This document shows, one piece after another, positions 27,160 to 34,361 of a DNA stretch of 64,000 bases (its first letter is position 1; each line of letters opens with the position of its first letter). The position numbers and the translations under genes were made by a program. Source of the stretch: IDS-8 sp040902105 (GTDB lineage: Bacteria > Pseudomonadota > Gammaproteobacteria > Steroidobacterales > Woeseiaceae); the NCBI GenBank assembly GCA_040902105.1, contig JBBDXW010000041.1, positions 1 to 64,000 of the forward strand. Reading direction: 5' to 3'. Below the pieces are notes generated by a model. The model saw only the letters and a program-made list of their open reading frames with translations, had not been told where the DNA came from and made no database searches.

Positions 27160-28113
27160 ATGGACGCCATCCTGGACATCCTTCATGCCACGCGGCTTAC
27201 CGGAGGCATCTTTCTCGATGCCGAGTTCACCGCACCGTGGTGCGTGACCGCCCGGATCGGGCCGGAGGATTGCGCGGCGTTCGGTCCGCAACCGGTCAAC
27301 ATCATCGCGTATCACTACGTGAGTGAGGGAAGGCTTTTGCTGACGGTCGACGATGAGCCGCCCGTCACCGTTGAAGTTGGCGAAATCGTCATCCTGCCGC
27401 GTAACGATCCGCATCGCCTGGGGAGCGACCTGAAGCTACGCGCCGTCGGCGCGGATCAGCTGATCCAGCCTGCGGCGGGCGGCCCGCTCGCAAAAATCGT
27501 CCATGGCGGCGGCGGCGAGCGAACTCGCATATTTTGCGGATTCCTCGGCAACGACACACCGAACGATCCGGTCGTCCGCATCCTGCCGAGAGTGTTGAAA
27601 GTCCATGTAGCCGACAGCCCGTCGGGGGCGTGGATCGAAAGCTCGATGAGGTTCGGCGTCGAGGAGCAGGCCGCCGGGGCGGTCAAGTCGCCGGCCGTGC
27701 TCGCCAGGCTCACCGAGCTCCTGTTCATGGAGGCGGTGCACCGCTACCTGGTATCGCTGCCGGCCGGCCAATCCGGGTGGCGCGAGGGTGTGCGCGATCC
27801 GATGGTAGGGCGCGCGCTGGGCCTCCTGCATAGCAGGCTAAACCAGCGCTGGACCACACAAGACCTCGCAGGAGCGGTAGGCATGTCACGTTCGGCTTTC
27901 GCGGAACGGTTCACCCGCATCATGGGCGAGCCGCCCATGCGCTACCTTGCGCAACAACGCCTGCAGGCCGCCGCCGAGCGGCTCAGGAATTCGAGCGAGT
28001 CCATCGCGCGCATCGCCTTCAAGGTCGGTTATGAATCCGAAGCCGCGTTCAATCGCGCGTTCAAACGCGAGTTCGGCATACCGCCGTCCAGTTGGCGCAA
28101 GCAGAGCCAATAG
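27160..28113 (+). CDS. AraC-family regulator with N-terminal cupin
   Basis: A 317-residue regulator. Residues about 10-190 form a cupin-6-type ligand domain (YHYVSEGRLLLTVDDEP, then ILPRNDPHRLGS). Residues about 205-315 contain the two AraC helix-turn-helices: DLAGAVGMSRSAFAERF and IARIAFKVGYESEAAFNRAF. Start at 27160 (MDAILDIL) is preferred because the frame upstream overlaps the start of the divergent TPR gene. It probably controls the divergent TPR-DsrE operon; the ligand is unknown. It converges on the acetyltransferase gene. Confidence 0.85.
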   Translation: MDAILDILHATRLTGGIFLDAEFTAPWCVTARIGPEDCAAFGPQPVNIIAYHYVSEGRLLLTVDDEPPVTVEVGEIVILPRNDPHRLGSDLKLRAVGADQLIQPAAGGPLAKIVHGGGGERTRIFCGFLGNDTPNDPVVRILPRVLKVHVADSPSGAWIESSMRFGVEEQAAGAVKSPAVLARLTELLFMEAVHRYLVSLPAGQSGWREGVRDPMVGRALGLLHSRLNQRWTTQDLAGAVGMSRSAFAERFTRIMGEPPMRYLAQQRLQAAAERLRNSSESIARIAFKVGYESEAAFNRAFKREFGIPPSSWRKQSQ

Positions 28114-28178
28114 CACACGGACACAAGGTCACACGCTCGTGTTCCCTGCGCCTGCATTCCCTGCGGAACGGTCTCGGT

Positions 28179-30881
28179 TTATGCTTCGCGGCTGTCGCGA
28201 TCGGTCGCGTCCGCCAGCAAAATCTCGACCGTGATCGTATCCGAATCCTCATCCGGCGCTTGCGTTGTGAACCCGAGGTCGCGCGCCATCCGCAGCATGG
28301 GATCGTTCTCCCGCAATACGTCGCCGAACACCCGGCCGATCCCGTTCTCACGGGCGTACTCGAGTATCCGGCACATCAGGCTGTAACCCAGGCCGCTTCC
28401 CGTCACATCACTACGAACCATCACGGCATACTCCGCCGCTAACTTGTCGGGATCGGCGCTCAAGCGGACGACTCCGAGAATTTCGGCGAAACCCGGCCGC
28501 AGGGCAACGAAAGCCATTTCCCGGTCATAGTCGATCTGCGTCAGCCGGGCCGCAAAGGGGTGATCGAAATCCTTGAGCGCACCGAAGAAACGCATCCGCA
28601 CGTCTTCCCGGGACGACCGGCGCAGCATGTCGACCACGGCGGCTTCATCTTCCGGGCGGATCGGCCGCAATACGAAGCGCTGACCGCTGCGTGTGTCGAT
28701 CTCCCGTTCGAGCTGTTGCGGATAAGGCCGGATGGCGAGTGACTGACTGTCGCGGCCACGTGATCTCACGACAATACGGGCATCCAGAGCGACCACACCG
28801 GACGCGTCGGCCAGCAGCGGATTGATGTCGAGTTCGACCACGCGTTCGAGCGTAATGACGAGCTGCGACAGCTTGACAAGCGTCAGCGCAATCGCCTCGA
28901 GATCCGCCGCGGGCCGGTCACGGTAGCCGCGCAACAATCGGGAGATGCGTGTTTGCCCGATCATTTCCTTCGCGAGCAGGGGATTCAGCGGCGGCAGGCC
29001 GACCGCGCGATCTCCGATCACCTCGACCGCCGTCCCGCCCTGTCCGAACAGAATGACGGGACCGAATACGCTGTCCTCGGCGACGCCTGCGATCAGTTCA
29101 TGGGCGCCGGGGCGGCGGATCATCGGTTGCACGCTGAAACCGTCGATTCGCGCATCGCCGGCGATGCGACGGACACTGGCGAGCATGTCGTCGGCTGCTT
29201 GCAAGACCGCGCCGGGCGACGACAGGTTCAACATCACTCCGCCCACGTCGGACTTGTGCGAAATGTCGCGCGACAGAATCTTCAACACGACCGGAAAACC
29301 CAGTTCCTCGGCCGCTCGGCCTGCTTCCGCGGAATCTCGCGCCGCGATCGAAGGAATTGTCGGTATGCCGTACGCTGCCAGAACTGCCGTGGCCTCAGGT
29401 TCGGTCAGGACGCTGCGGCCGTCTTCAAGTGCGCCGTCAATGATCGCGTCGGCTCTGGCTCGATCGATGGAAATGAGGTTCGAGACATCGGGCGGCGTCT
29501 CCATCAGGAGTTGCTGATTGCGCTGGTAGCGGCACAGGTGGCTGAACGCCTGGATCGCCTGTTCGGGCGTCTCGTAGGACGGAATCTTCCTGTCGGCAAA
29601 GAGACGGCGCGCTGCGCCCGCCGCGCCGTCTCCGAGCCAGCAGGTCAAGACCGGAACACGCGGCCGGGTGCCGAGCATGGTCACGATTGCTTGCGCTGCC
29701 TCGAGGCTGTCCGCGACCGCCGTGGGGCAGTTCATGACGAAAATCGCGTCTGTATTGGGATCGGCGAGAAGCGCCTCGAGTGCGCCTGCATAGCGCGCAC
29801 CTTTGGCGTCTCCGAGAATGTCGACCGGATTGCCGCGCGACCAGGGTCCCGGGAGCAGCGCGTCCAGGCGCGCGAGCGTCGCCTCCGACAGTTCCGCGAG
29901 CCGGCCGTTCTCGTCCGCCAACTGGTCGACCGCCAGGACGCCGAGTGCGCCGCCATTGGTGAGAATGGCGAGACGGTTGCCTTTGGCGCGCATTCCCGTC
30001 GCGAGCGTGCCCACGGCGTGAAACAGTTCATCCAGGCTGTGGACCCGCAGCATTCCTGCGCGGCGGAATGCCGCATCGTAAACGGCGTCTGAGCCGGCCA
30101 GTGCGCCCGTATGCGAAAGCGCGGCCGTGGCGCCGGTGTCGCTTCGGCCGGCTTTGATGACAATGACGGGCTTGGTTCGCGATGCCATCCTCGCGGCGCT
30201 CAGAAATTTCCGCGCTGAGGTCGCCGCCTCGACGCAAAGCAGGATCGAGCGGGTCTTGAAATCGAGCGCCAGGTAATCGAGCATGTCGTCGAAGTCGACA
30301 TCGCACATCGATCCCAGCGATACGACTTTGGAAAATCCTATGCCGCGCGCGCACGCCCAGTCGAGCACGGACGTTGCCACGGCGCCCGACTGGGTTACGA
30401 AAGCGATGTCGCCCTTCAGGGGCGCGACGTGCGCGAAACCGGCGTTGACCCCCGCATGCGGCGCCATGACCCCTAAGCAATTCGGGCCGACGATGCGCAG
30501 CAGATGCGGCTTCGCCGCATCGAGCATTGCCTGCATCAGCGACTGGCCTTCGGCGCGATCGCGCTCGCCGAATCCCGCCGGGATCACGATGGCGGCGCGA
30601 CAACCCCGCTCGCCGAGTTCGGCAATGAGTCCCGGTACAGGCGCGGGCGGAGTTGCGATCACCGCCAGGTCGGGATCGAGCGGCAGTTCGCTGACGGAGC
30701 GATAGTTGAGGGTCGAGCGGATTGCCCGCTCGTTCGGGTTCACCATCAGGATCGGCCCCGCAAAGCCGCCCTCGAACAGGTTGCGAGCGAGCACGGAACC
30801 GACCGACCCGGCCTGGTTGCTCGCGCCGATCAGCGCGATGGAGGATGGCGCGAACAGCGCGTCGAGATTACGGATAGACAA
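28179..30881 (-). CDS. Pat-type protein acetyltransferase (ADP-forming acyl-CoA synthetase-like with GNAT domain)
   Basis: A 900-residue protein. Domain order: CoA-binding Rossmann fold (FAPSSIALIGASNQAGSVG near residue 10), succinyl-CoA-ligase-like domains (NCLGVMAPHAGVNAGFA near 135; about 150-460), ATP-grasp domain (LGFPVVLKILSRDISHKSDV near 530; about 485-700) and a C-terminal GNAT acetyltransferase (about 735-890, with RSDVTGSGLGYSLM as acetyl-CoA loop). This matches Pat/YfiQ, which acetylates lysines of acetyl-CoA synthetase and other proteins. The phospho-acceptor His of true synthetases is not obvious, consistent with Pat. It starts with TTG and GGAGA lies 9 bases upstream; a TTGACA occurs upstream at about 30948-30943. 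Confidence 0.88.
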   Translation of the reverse strand: MSIRNLDALFAPSSIALIGASNQAGSVGSVLARNLFEGGFAGPILMVNPNERAIRSTLNYRSVSELPLDPDLAVIATPPAPVPGLIAELGERGCRAAIVIPAGFGERDRAEGQSLMQAMLDAAKPHLLRIVGPNCLGVMAPHAGVNAGFAHVAPLKGDIAFVTQSGAVATSVLDWACARGIGFSKVVSLGSMCDVDFDDMLDYLALDFKTRSILLCVEAATSARKFLSAARMASRTKPVIVIKAGRSDTGATAALSHTGALAGSDAVYDAAFRRAGMLRVHSLDELFHAVGTLATGMRAKGNRLAILTNGGALGVLAVDQLADENGRLAELSEATLARLDALLPGPWSRGNPVDILGDAKGARYAGALEALLADPNTDAIFVMNCPTAVADSLEAAQAIVTMLGTRPRVPVLTCWLGDGAAGAARRLFADRKIPSYETPEQAIQAFSHLCRYQRNQQLLMETPPDVSNLISIDRARADAIIDGALEDGRSVLTEPEATAVLAAYGIPTIPSIAARDSAEAGRAAEELGFPVVLKILSRDISHKSDVGGVMLNLSSPGAVLQAADDMLASVRRIAGDARIDGFSVQPMIRRPGAHELIAGVAEDSVFGPVILFGQGGTAVEVIGDRAVGLPPLNPLLAKEMIGQTRISRLLRGYRDRPAADLEAIALTLVKLSQLVITLERVVELDINPLLADASGVVALDARIVVRSRGRDSQSLAIRPYPQQLEREIDTRSGQRFVLRPIRPEDEAAVVDMLRRSSREDVRMRFFGALKDFDHPFAARLTQIDYDREMAFVALRPGFAEILGVVRLSADPDKLAAEYAVMVRSDVTGSGLGYSLMCRILEYARENGIGRVFGDVLRENDPMLRMARDLGFTTQAPDEDSDTITVEILLADATDRDSREA

Positions 30882-31368
30882 CGCGGTCTCCAGGCGGTGC
30901 AGGTAAACCCGGTCCTATAAACAAACGGCTTGAGGGTGCGGCTGTCAAGTATTTGCATGCGGCGGCGATCGCGTTTTGTCGGTACGACACCACAGTTTGC
31001 AAACTTCGGTCGCGGAAGAGTATTCGCCGCCTTTTTTCCATAATGCATGCGGGAATCTGCGGGAGTTGCGCAAAAAGAGAGACTGGAATTGTCAGCCGGT
31101 ATTTCAGGGGTCCGCGATGCGATCCGTTGTCCGGTTCATCCGTTCTTTAACGTCGTTTCTCATATCCAGACCTAAACGACGAAAAGAGTTAAGAAATGGT
31201 GCCTGTTGTTTTTCCTGAATCGAGCAATCCACGACGCGTATCGGAGTGCCACGAAAGCGGCAAACCCGAGGTCACAAAAACTTCATTTGAACGACGGTGC
31301 ATACTCGCAGTACCTTATGTAACAAGAACAAAGGTCCATCGGACCGTTACATCCCTGAGAAGGACACG
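30882..31368. other. 487-base intergenic region
   Basis: It carries the promoter side of the minus-strand acetyltransferase and the plus-strand hypothetical gene. I see TTGACA on the minus strand at about 30948-30943 with only a weak -10, and no gene. The A-rich stretch at 31165-31200 resembles a 5' untranslated region. Confidence 0.4.
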
Positions 31369-32055
31369 ATGCTGCGATACATGTCGCGCCGGCACAAAAC
31401 TCTCATGGACGAGTCCGAACAGGCGCTGTGGACAGCGGCGCAGAAAGAGTCGGGCACTGACGCACGGATTGCGAAACAAATTATCGGCGATGCGAAAACC
31501 CATGGCTTGTGGGAGGCACTCCACGCGGAACTCGTGCGTCCGGTTGCCGAACACAATGGCAGGGCGCCCCAGGTAATCGCGCTCCGGGATCTGGAGGTCC
31601 GGCTCGTGCACCGGCGGGCGCTGATCGACCACATTCGCGAACACCAGCTCCGCGGCAAGGATCGGGAACGTCTGTTCCAGGTATTTTACGGGCCGCGCGA
31701 GTTCGAGGGCGCCGTGCTGGCCGAGCACCGCCAATACATGCTTGCCGTGTCGAGCCGCGTATCGGCCGATCATTTGATCAACGTCATGAGCGATCCGCTC
31801 AGCAAGAAGTTGCTGGAAGAGTACGAAGCGCTTTATACCCGGTACTTCGAACTGTATTGCTACGTCGTCGGTAGCGAAGACCGGGATTCCGCCGAGGCCA
31901 CAAAGCACCTGATGACCGAGGCGCGTCAACAGACGGAGCGAGTGCGGCGCCGGATCAACACCGAACGTCCGGACAACCGTGCCGCGGACTTCGAGCGGCA
32001 GGCGGTTCTCGCGAGAAGCGGCCGCTATCCGATTCTCGATTACATGGTCGGGTAG
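31369..32055 (+). CDS. hypothetical alpha-helical protein
   Basis: A 228-residue, highly charged helical protein with no signal peptide or membrane segment. AAGGA lies 7 bases before the ATG at 31369. Segments such as LRDLEVRLVHRRALIDHIRE, YEALYTRYFELYCYVV and RQQTERVRRRINTER look like coiled or helical bundles. I do not recognise a family. It precedes the rimP operon on the same strand and ends 39 bases before the rimP promoter, so it is a separate transcription unit or reads into it. Confidence 0.6.
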   Translation: MLRYMSRRHKTLMDESEQALWTAAQKESGTDARIAKQIIGDAKTHGLWEALHAELVRPVAEHNGRAPQVIALRDLEVRLVHRRALIDHIREHQLRGKDRERLFQVFYGPREFEGAVLAEHRQYMLAVSSRVSADHLINVMSDPLSKKLLEEYEALYTRYFELYCYVVGSEDRDSAEATKHLMTEARQQTERVRRRINTERPDNRAADFERQAVLARSGRYPILDYMVG

Positions 32056-32093
32056 GTTCGTCACGCCACTGCTCGCGGCGAACGGCCGGGGCA

Positions 32094-32122
32094 TTGCACC
32101 GCAGAAGCCCATTCCCTATAAT
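32094..32122 (+). promoter_or_regulatory. near-consensus sigma70 promoter of the rimP-nusA-infB operon
   Basis: TTGCAC at 32094-32099 and TATAAT at 32117-32122 with a spacer of exactly 17 bases. Transcription should begin near 32129, giving a leader of about 205 bases before rimP. It is the best promoter-like sequence I see in the window. Confidence 0.75.
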
Positions 32123-32128
32123 CCCGCG

Positions 32129-32232
32129 ATTGCGAGCAGGGGTTCAGGCCAGTTTTCCGCGTAATTCACGCGAAAATCCTGCCCCGCTACCAGACCCTTG
32201 GTAGACATTGAAACCCCGCTATGGGGTTTTTT
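32129..32232 (+). ncRNA. structured leader or short RNA ending in a terminator, upstream of rimP
   Basis: The predicted transcript first folds into a long interrupted hairpin (32135-32188): AGC/GCT, GGGG/CCCC, CAGG/CCTG, TTTT/AAAA and CGCGT/ACGCG around an AATTC loop. Next, CTACCA/TGGTAG makes a small hairpin (32187-32204). AACCCC-GCTAT-GGGGTT with six T follows at 32212-32232 and is an intrinsic terminator. Rfam describes a rimP leader in enterobacteria; whether this is homologous cannot be told. It could attenuate the nusA operon, or be a free-standing small RNA. Confidence 0.5.
32211..32232 (+). terminator. intrinsic terminator (attenuator) in the rimP leader
   Basis: Stem AACCCC/GGGGTT, loop GCTAT and a following T-run. 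It stands between the promoter at 32094 and rimP, so readthrough is required for expression of the whole operon. Confidence 0.7.
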
Positions 32233-32276
32233 GTTGTCCGGAGTGCGTTCCGGAGGCGGAAATCGCAGCGAACTGG

Positions 32277-32299
32277 AATGGGCCGACGGCCCATTTTTT
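32277..32299 (+). terminator. second terminator-like hairpin before rimP
   Basis: AATGGGCC-GAC-GGCCCATT followed by TTTT, 34 bases before the rimP ATG. With the hairpin at 32211 it makes two terminators in tandem in the leader, a layout that fits antitermination control by NusA, the product of the second gene; this is inference. Confidence 0.65.
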
Positions 32300-32333
32300 G
32301 TTTAAGTTATATAGCGTTAGGTGGGATATTTAA

Positions 32334-32795
32334 ATGCGTGGTGAGGAATTGACCAGGCTGCTCGAACCCACCGTTGAACGGCTGGGTTACGAGCTGGCCG
32401 ACCTCGAGCTCAAGATTGCGGGCCGGGACAGCGTCATCCGGGTGTTTATCGACAAGCCCGAAGGCAGTGGCGAGGCAGTCGGACTCGGCGATTGTGAAAC
32501 CGTGAGCCGTCAGGTCAGCGCAGTGCTGGATGTCGAGGATCCGTTGCCGGGACATTACGTGCTCGAAGTGTCGTCGCCCGGGCTGGACCGGAAACTGACC
32601 AAGCCGGCGCATTTTCGACGTTACGTCGGGGCAGACATTCGCGTGCAGTTGCGCTTTCCGCTCGAAGGACGCAGGAAATTCCGCGGCAAACTGACGGCCG
32701 CGAGTGAACAAACGATTGAGCTTGAAGTGGACGGACGGTCGCACGAGCTGCCAATCGCGACAATTGAAACCGCCCGTCTGGTGCCGTCGCTTTAA
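32334..32795 (+). CDS. rimP: ribosome maturation factor RimP
   Basis: A 153-residue protein needed for 30S subunit maturation. Family marks are the N-terminal PTVERLGYELADLELK, the VFIDKPEG strand, then VSRQVSAVLDVEDPLPGHY and the very conserved LEVSSPGLDRKL. Length is normal. The start has a TAGGTGGG ribosome-binding site 8 bases upstream. It is the first gene of rimP-nusA-infB-rbfA-truB, an order preserved across gammaproteobacteria. nusA follows after 38 bases. Confidence 0.96.
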   Translation: MRGEELTRLLEPTVERLGYELADLELKIAGRDSVIRVFIDKPEGSGEAVGLGDCETVSRQVSAVLDVEDPLPGHYVLEVSSPGLDRKLTKPAHFRRYVGADIRVQLRFPLEGRRKFRGKLTAASEQTIELEVDGRSHELPIATIETARLVPSL

Positions 32796-32833
32796 CGGCC
32801 GGCGGCGCATGACTTAGCGGAGTATAAAGGCTA

Positions 32834-34336
32834 ATGAGTAAAGAGATTTTGATGGTCGTCGATGCCGTCTCGAACGAGAAGGGCGTCGACAAGGAAATTA
32901 TCTTCGAGGCTATCGAAGCCGCGCTTGCGTCCGCAACACGCAGGCGCCACGGAGAAGACATCGAGGTACGGGTTGCCATCGACCGTCACTCGGGCGATTA
33001 CGATACCTTTCGTCGCTGGCTGGTGTTCGCGGACGATTCGACCGAACTCGAGTTTCCGGACCGCGAGCTGCGCATGATCGATGCGCTGGAAGTCGACGAA
33101 AACACAACACCGGGCGCGTACGTCGAAGTGCCGATGGAGTCGGTGGAATTCGGGCGCATTGCTGCGCAGACGGCCAAGCAGGTGATCGTGCAGAAGGTCA
33201 GGGAGGCGGAACGCGACCAGGTCGTCGAGGAGTACAAGGAACGGCAAGGGGAATTGCTGTCAGGCCTCGTAAAACGGGTCGATCGCAACGGCGTGTTCAT
33301 CGACCTGGGCGGCAACGCGGAAGGCTTCGTGCCGCGCGACCAGATGGTGCCGCGCGAGCCCGCCCGGCCGCAGGACCGCATGAAAGCACTTCTGACCGAG
33401 GTTCGGTCGGAGCCGCGCGGACCGCAGCTTTTCATGACCCGGACGTCGCCGAAGTTTCTCGTTGAACTGTTCAAGATCGAGGTTCCGGAAGTAGGCCAGG
33501 GGCTTATCGAGATTCTCGGCGCGGCCCGCGACCCGGGTTTGCGCGCCAAAATCGCGGTCAAGAGCAATGACCCGCGCATCGATCCGGTCGGCGCCTGCGT
33601 CGGCATGCGCGGCTCCCGCGTGCAGGCGGTGTCCAATGAACTGGCGGGCGAGCGGGTCGACATCATCCTCTGGGACGAGAATCCGGCGCAGTTCGTGGTC
33701 AACGCAATGTCGCCGGCGGAAGTCCTGTCCATCGTTGTCGACGAAGACGCACACAGCATGGACATCGCGGTCGACGAAGACAAGTTGTCGCAGGCGATCG
33801 GCCGTGGAGGACAGAATATCCGGCTGGCCAGTGAACTCTCCGGCTGGGAACTGAACGTCATGACCGAAACAGATGCGGAACAGAAGAGCGAATCCGAAAT
33901 GCGTGAGCTGCTCGAGCTGTTCACCAAACAACTGGACGTGGACGAAGAGGTTGCGCTCATCCTGGTCCAGGAAGGCTTCTCGACCATTGAGGAAGTGGCC
34001 TACGTACCGACCTCCGAACTCGTTGAGATCGAAGAATTCGACGAGGACATTGTCAACGAACTCAGAAACCGTGCTCGTGACGTATTGCTGACCCAGGCGA
34101 TCGTGCAGGAAGAGAAGATCGACGAGGCGGAGCCCGCCGCAGATCTCCTCAACCTCGAGGGCATGGACAAGGGATTGGCGTTCAAACTCGCCAGCGAAGG
34201 CGTGGTTACGCGCGAGGATCTCGCCGAACTGGCAGTCGATGACCTGCTCGATATCAACGACATGGACCAGGGCGCCGCTGCTGCCCTGATCATGAAAGCC
34301 AGGGCCCATTGGTTCGAAGCGGAGCAGCAAGCCTGA
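32834..34336 (+). CDS. nusA: transcription termination/antitermination factor NusA
   Basis: A 500-residue factor that binds RNA polymerase and nascent RNA and controls pausing, termination and antitermination. An N-terminal polymerase-binding domain is followed by S1 (GLVKRVDRNGVFIDLGGNAE near residue 140), two KH domains (VGACVGMRGSRVQAVSNELA near 255; KLSQAIGRGGQNIRLASE near 318) and, as in gammaproteobacteria, two C-terminal helical acidic repeats (EEVALILVQEGFSTIEEV and LEGMDKGLAFKLASEG). Length equals that of the E. coli protein (495). Second gene of the operon; it may control it through the terminator hairpins in the leader. Confidence 0.97.
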   Translation: MSKEILMVVDAVSNEKGVDKEIIFEAIEAALASATRRRHGEDIEVRVAIDRHSGDYDTFRRWLVFADDSTELEFPDRELRMIDALEVDENTTPGAYVEVPMESVEFGRIAAQTAKQVIVQKVREAERDQVVEEYKERQGELLSGLVKRVDRNGVFIDLGGNAEGFVPRDQMVPREPARPQDRMKALLTEVRSEPRGPQLFMTRTSPKFLVELFKIEVPEVGQGLIEILGAARDPGLRAKIAVKSNDPRIDPVGACVGMRGSRVQAVSNELAGERVDIILWDENPAQFVVNAMSPAEVLSIVVDEDAHSMDIAVDEDKLSQAIGRGGQNIRLASELSGWELNVMTETDAEQKSESEMRELLELFTKQLDVDEEVALILVQEGFSTIEEVAYVPTSELVEIEEFDEDIVNELRNRARDVLLTQAIVQEEKIDEAEPAADLLNLEGMDKGLAFKLASEGVVTREDLAELAVDDLLDINDMDQGAAAALIMKARAHWFEAEQQA

Positions 34337-34361
34337 TCGATGAATAATGTGGAGTTAAAGA

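Noticed and set aside
32129..32192. tRNA-like end (CCCCGCTACCA) after the rimP promoter
   Set aside because: No T-loop (TTCRANY), no anticodon arm and no acceptor partner in the right place; the sequence pairs as one long hairpin instead.
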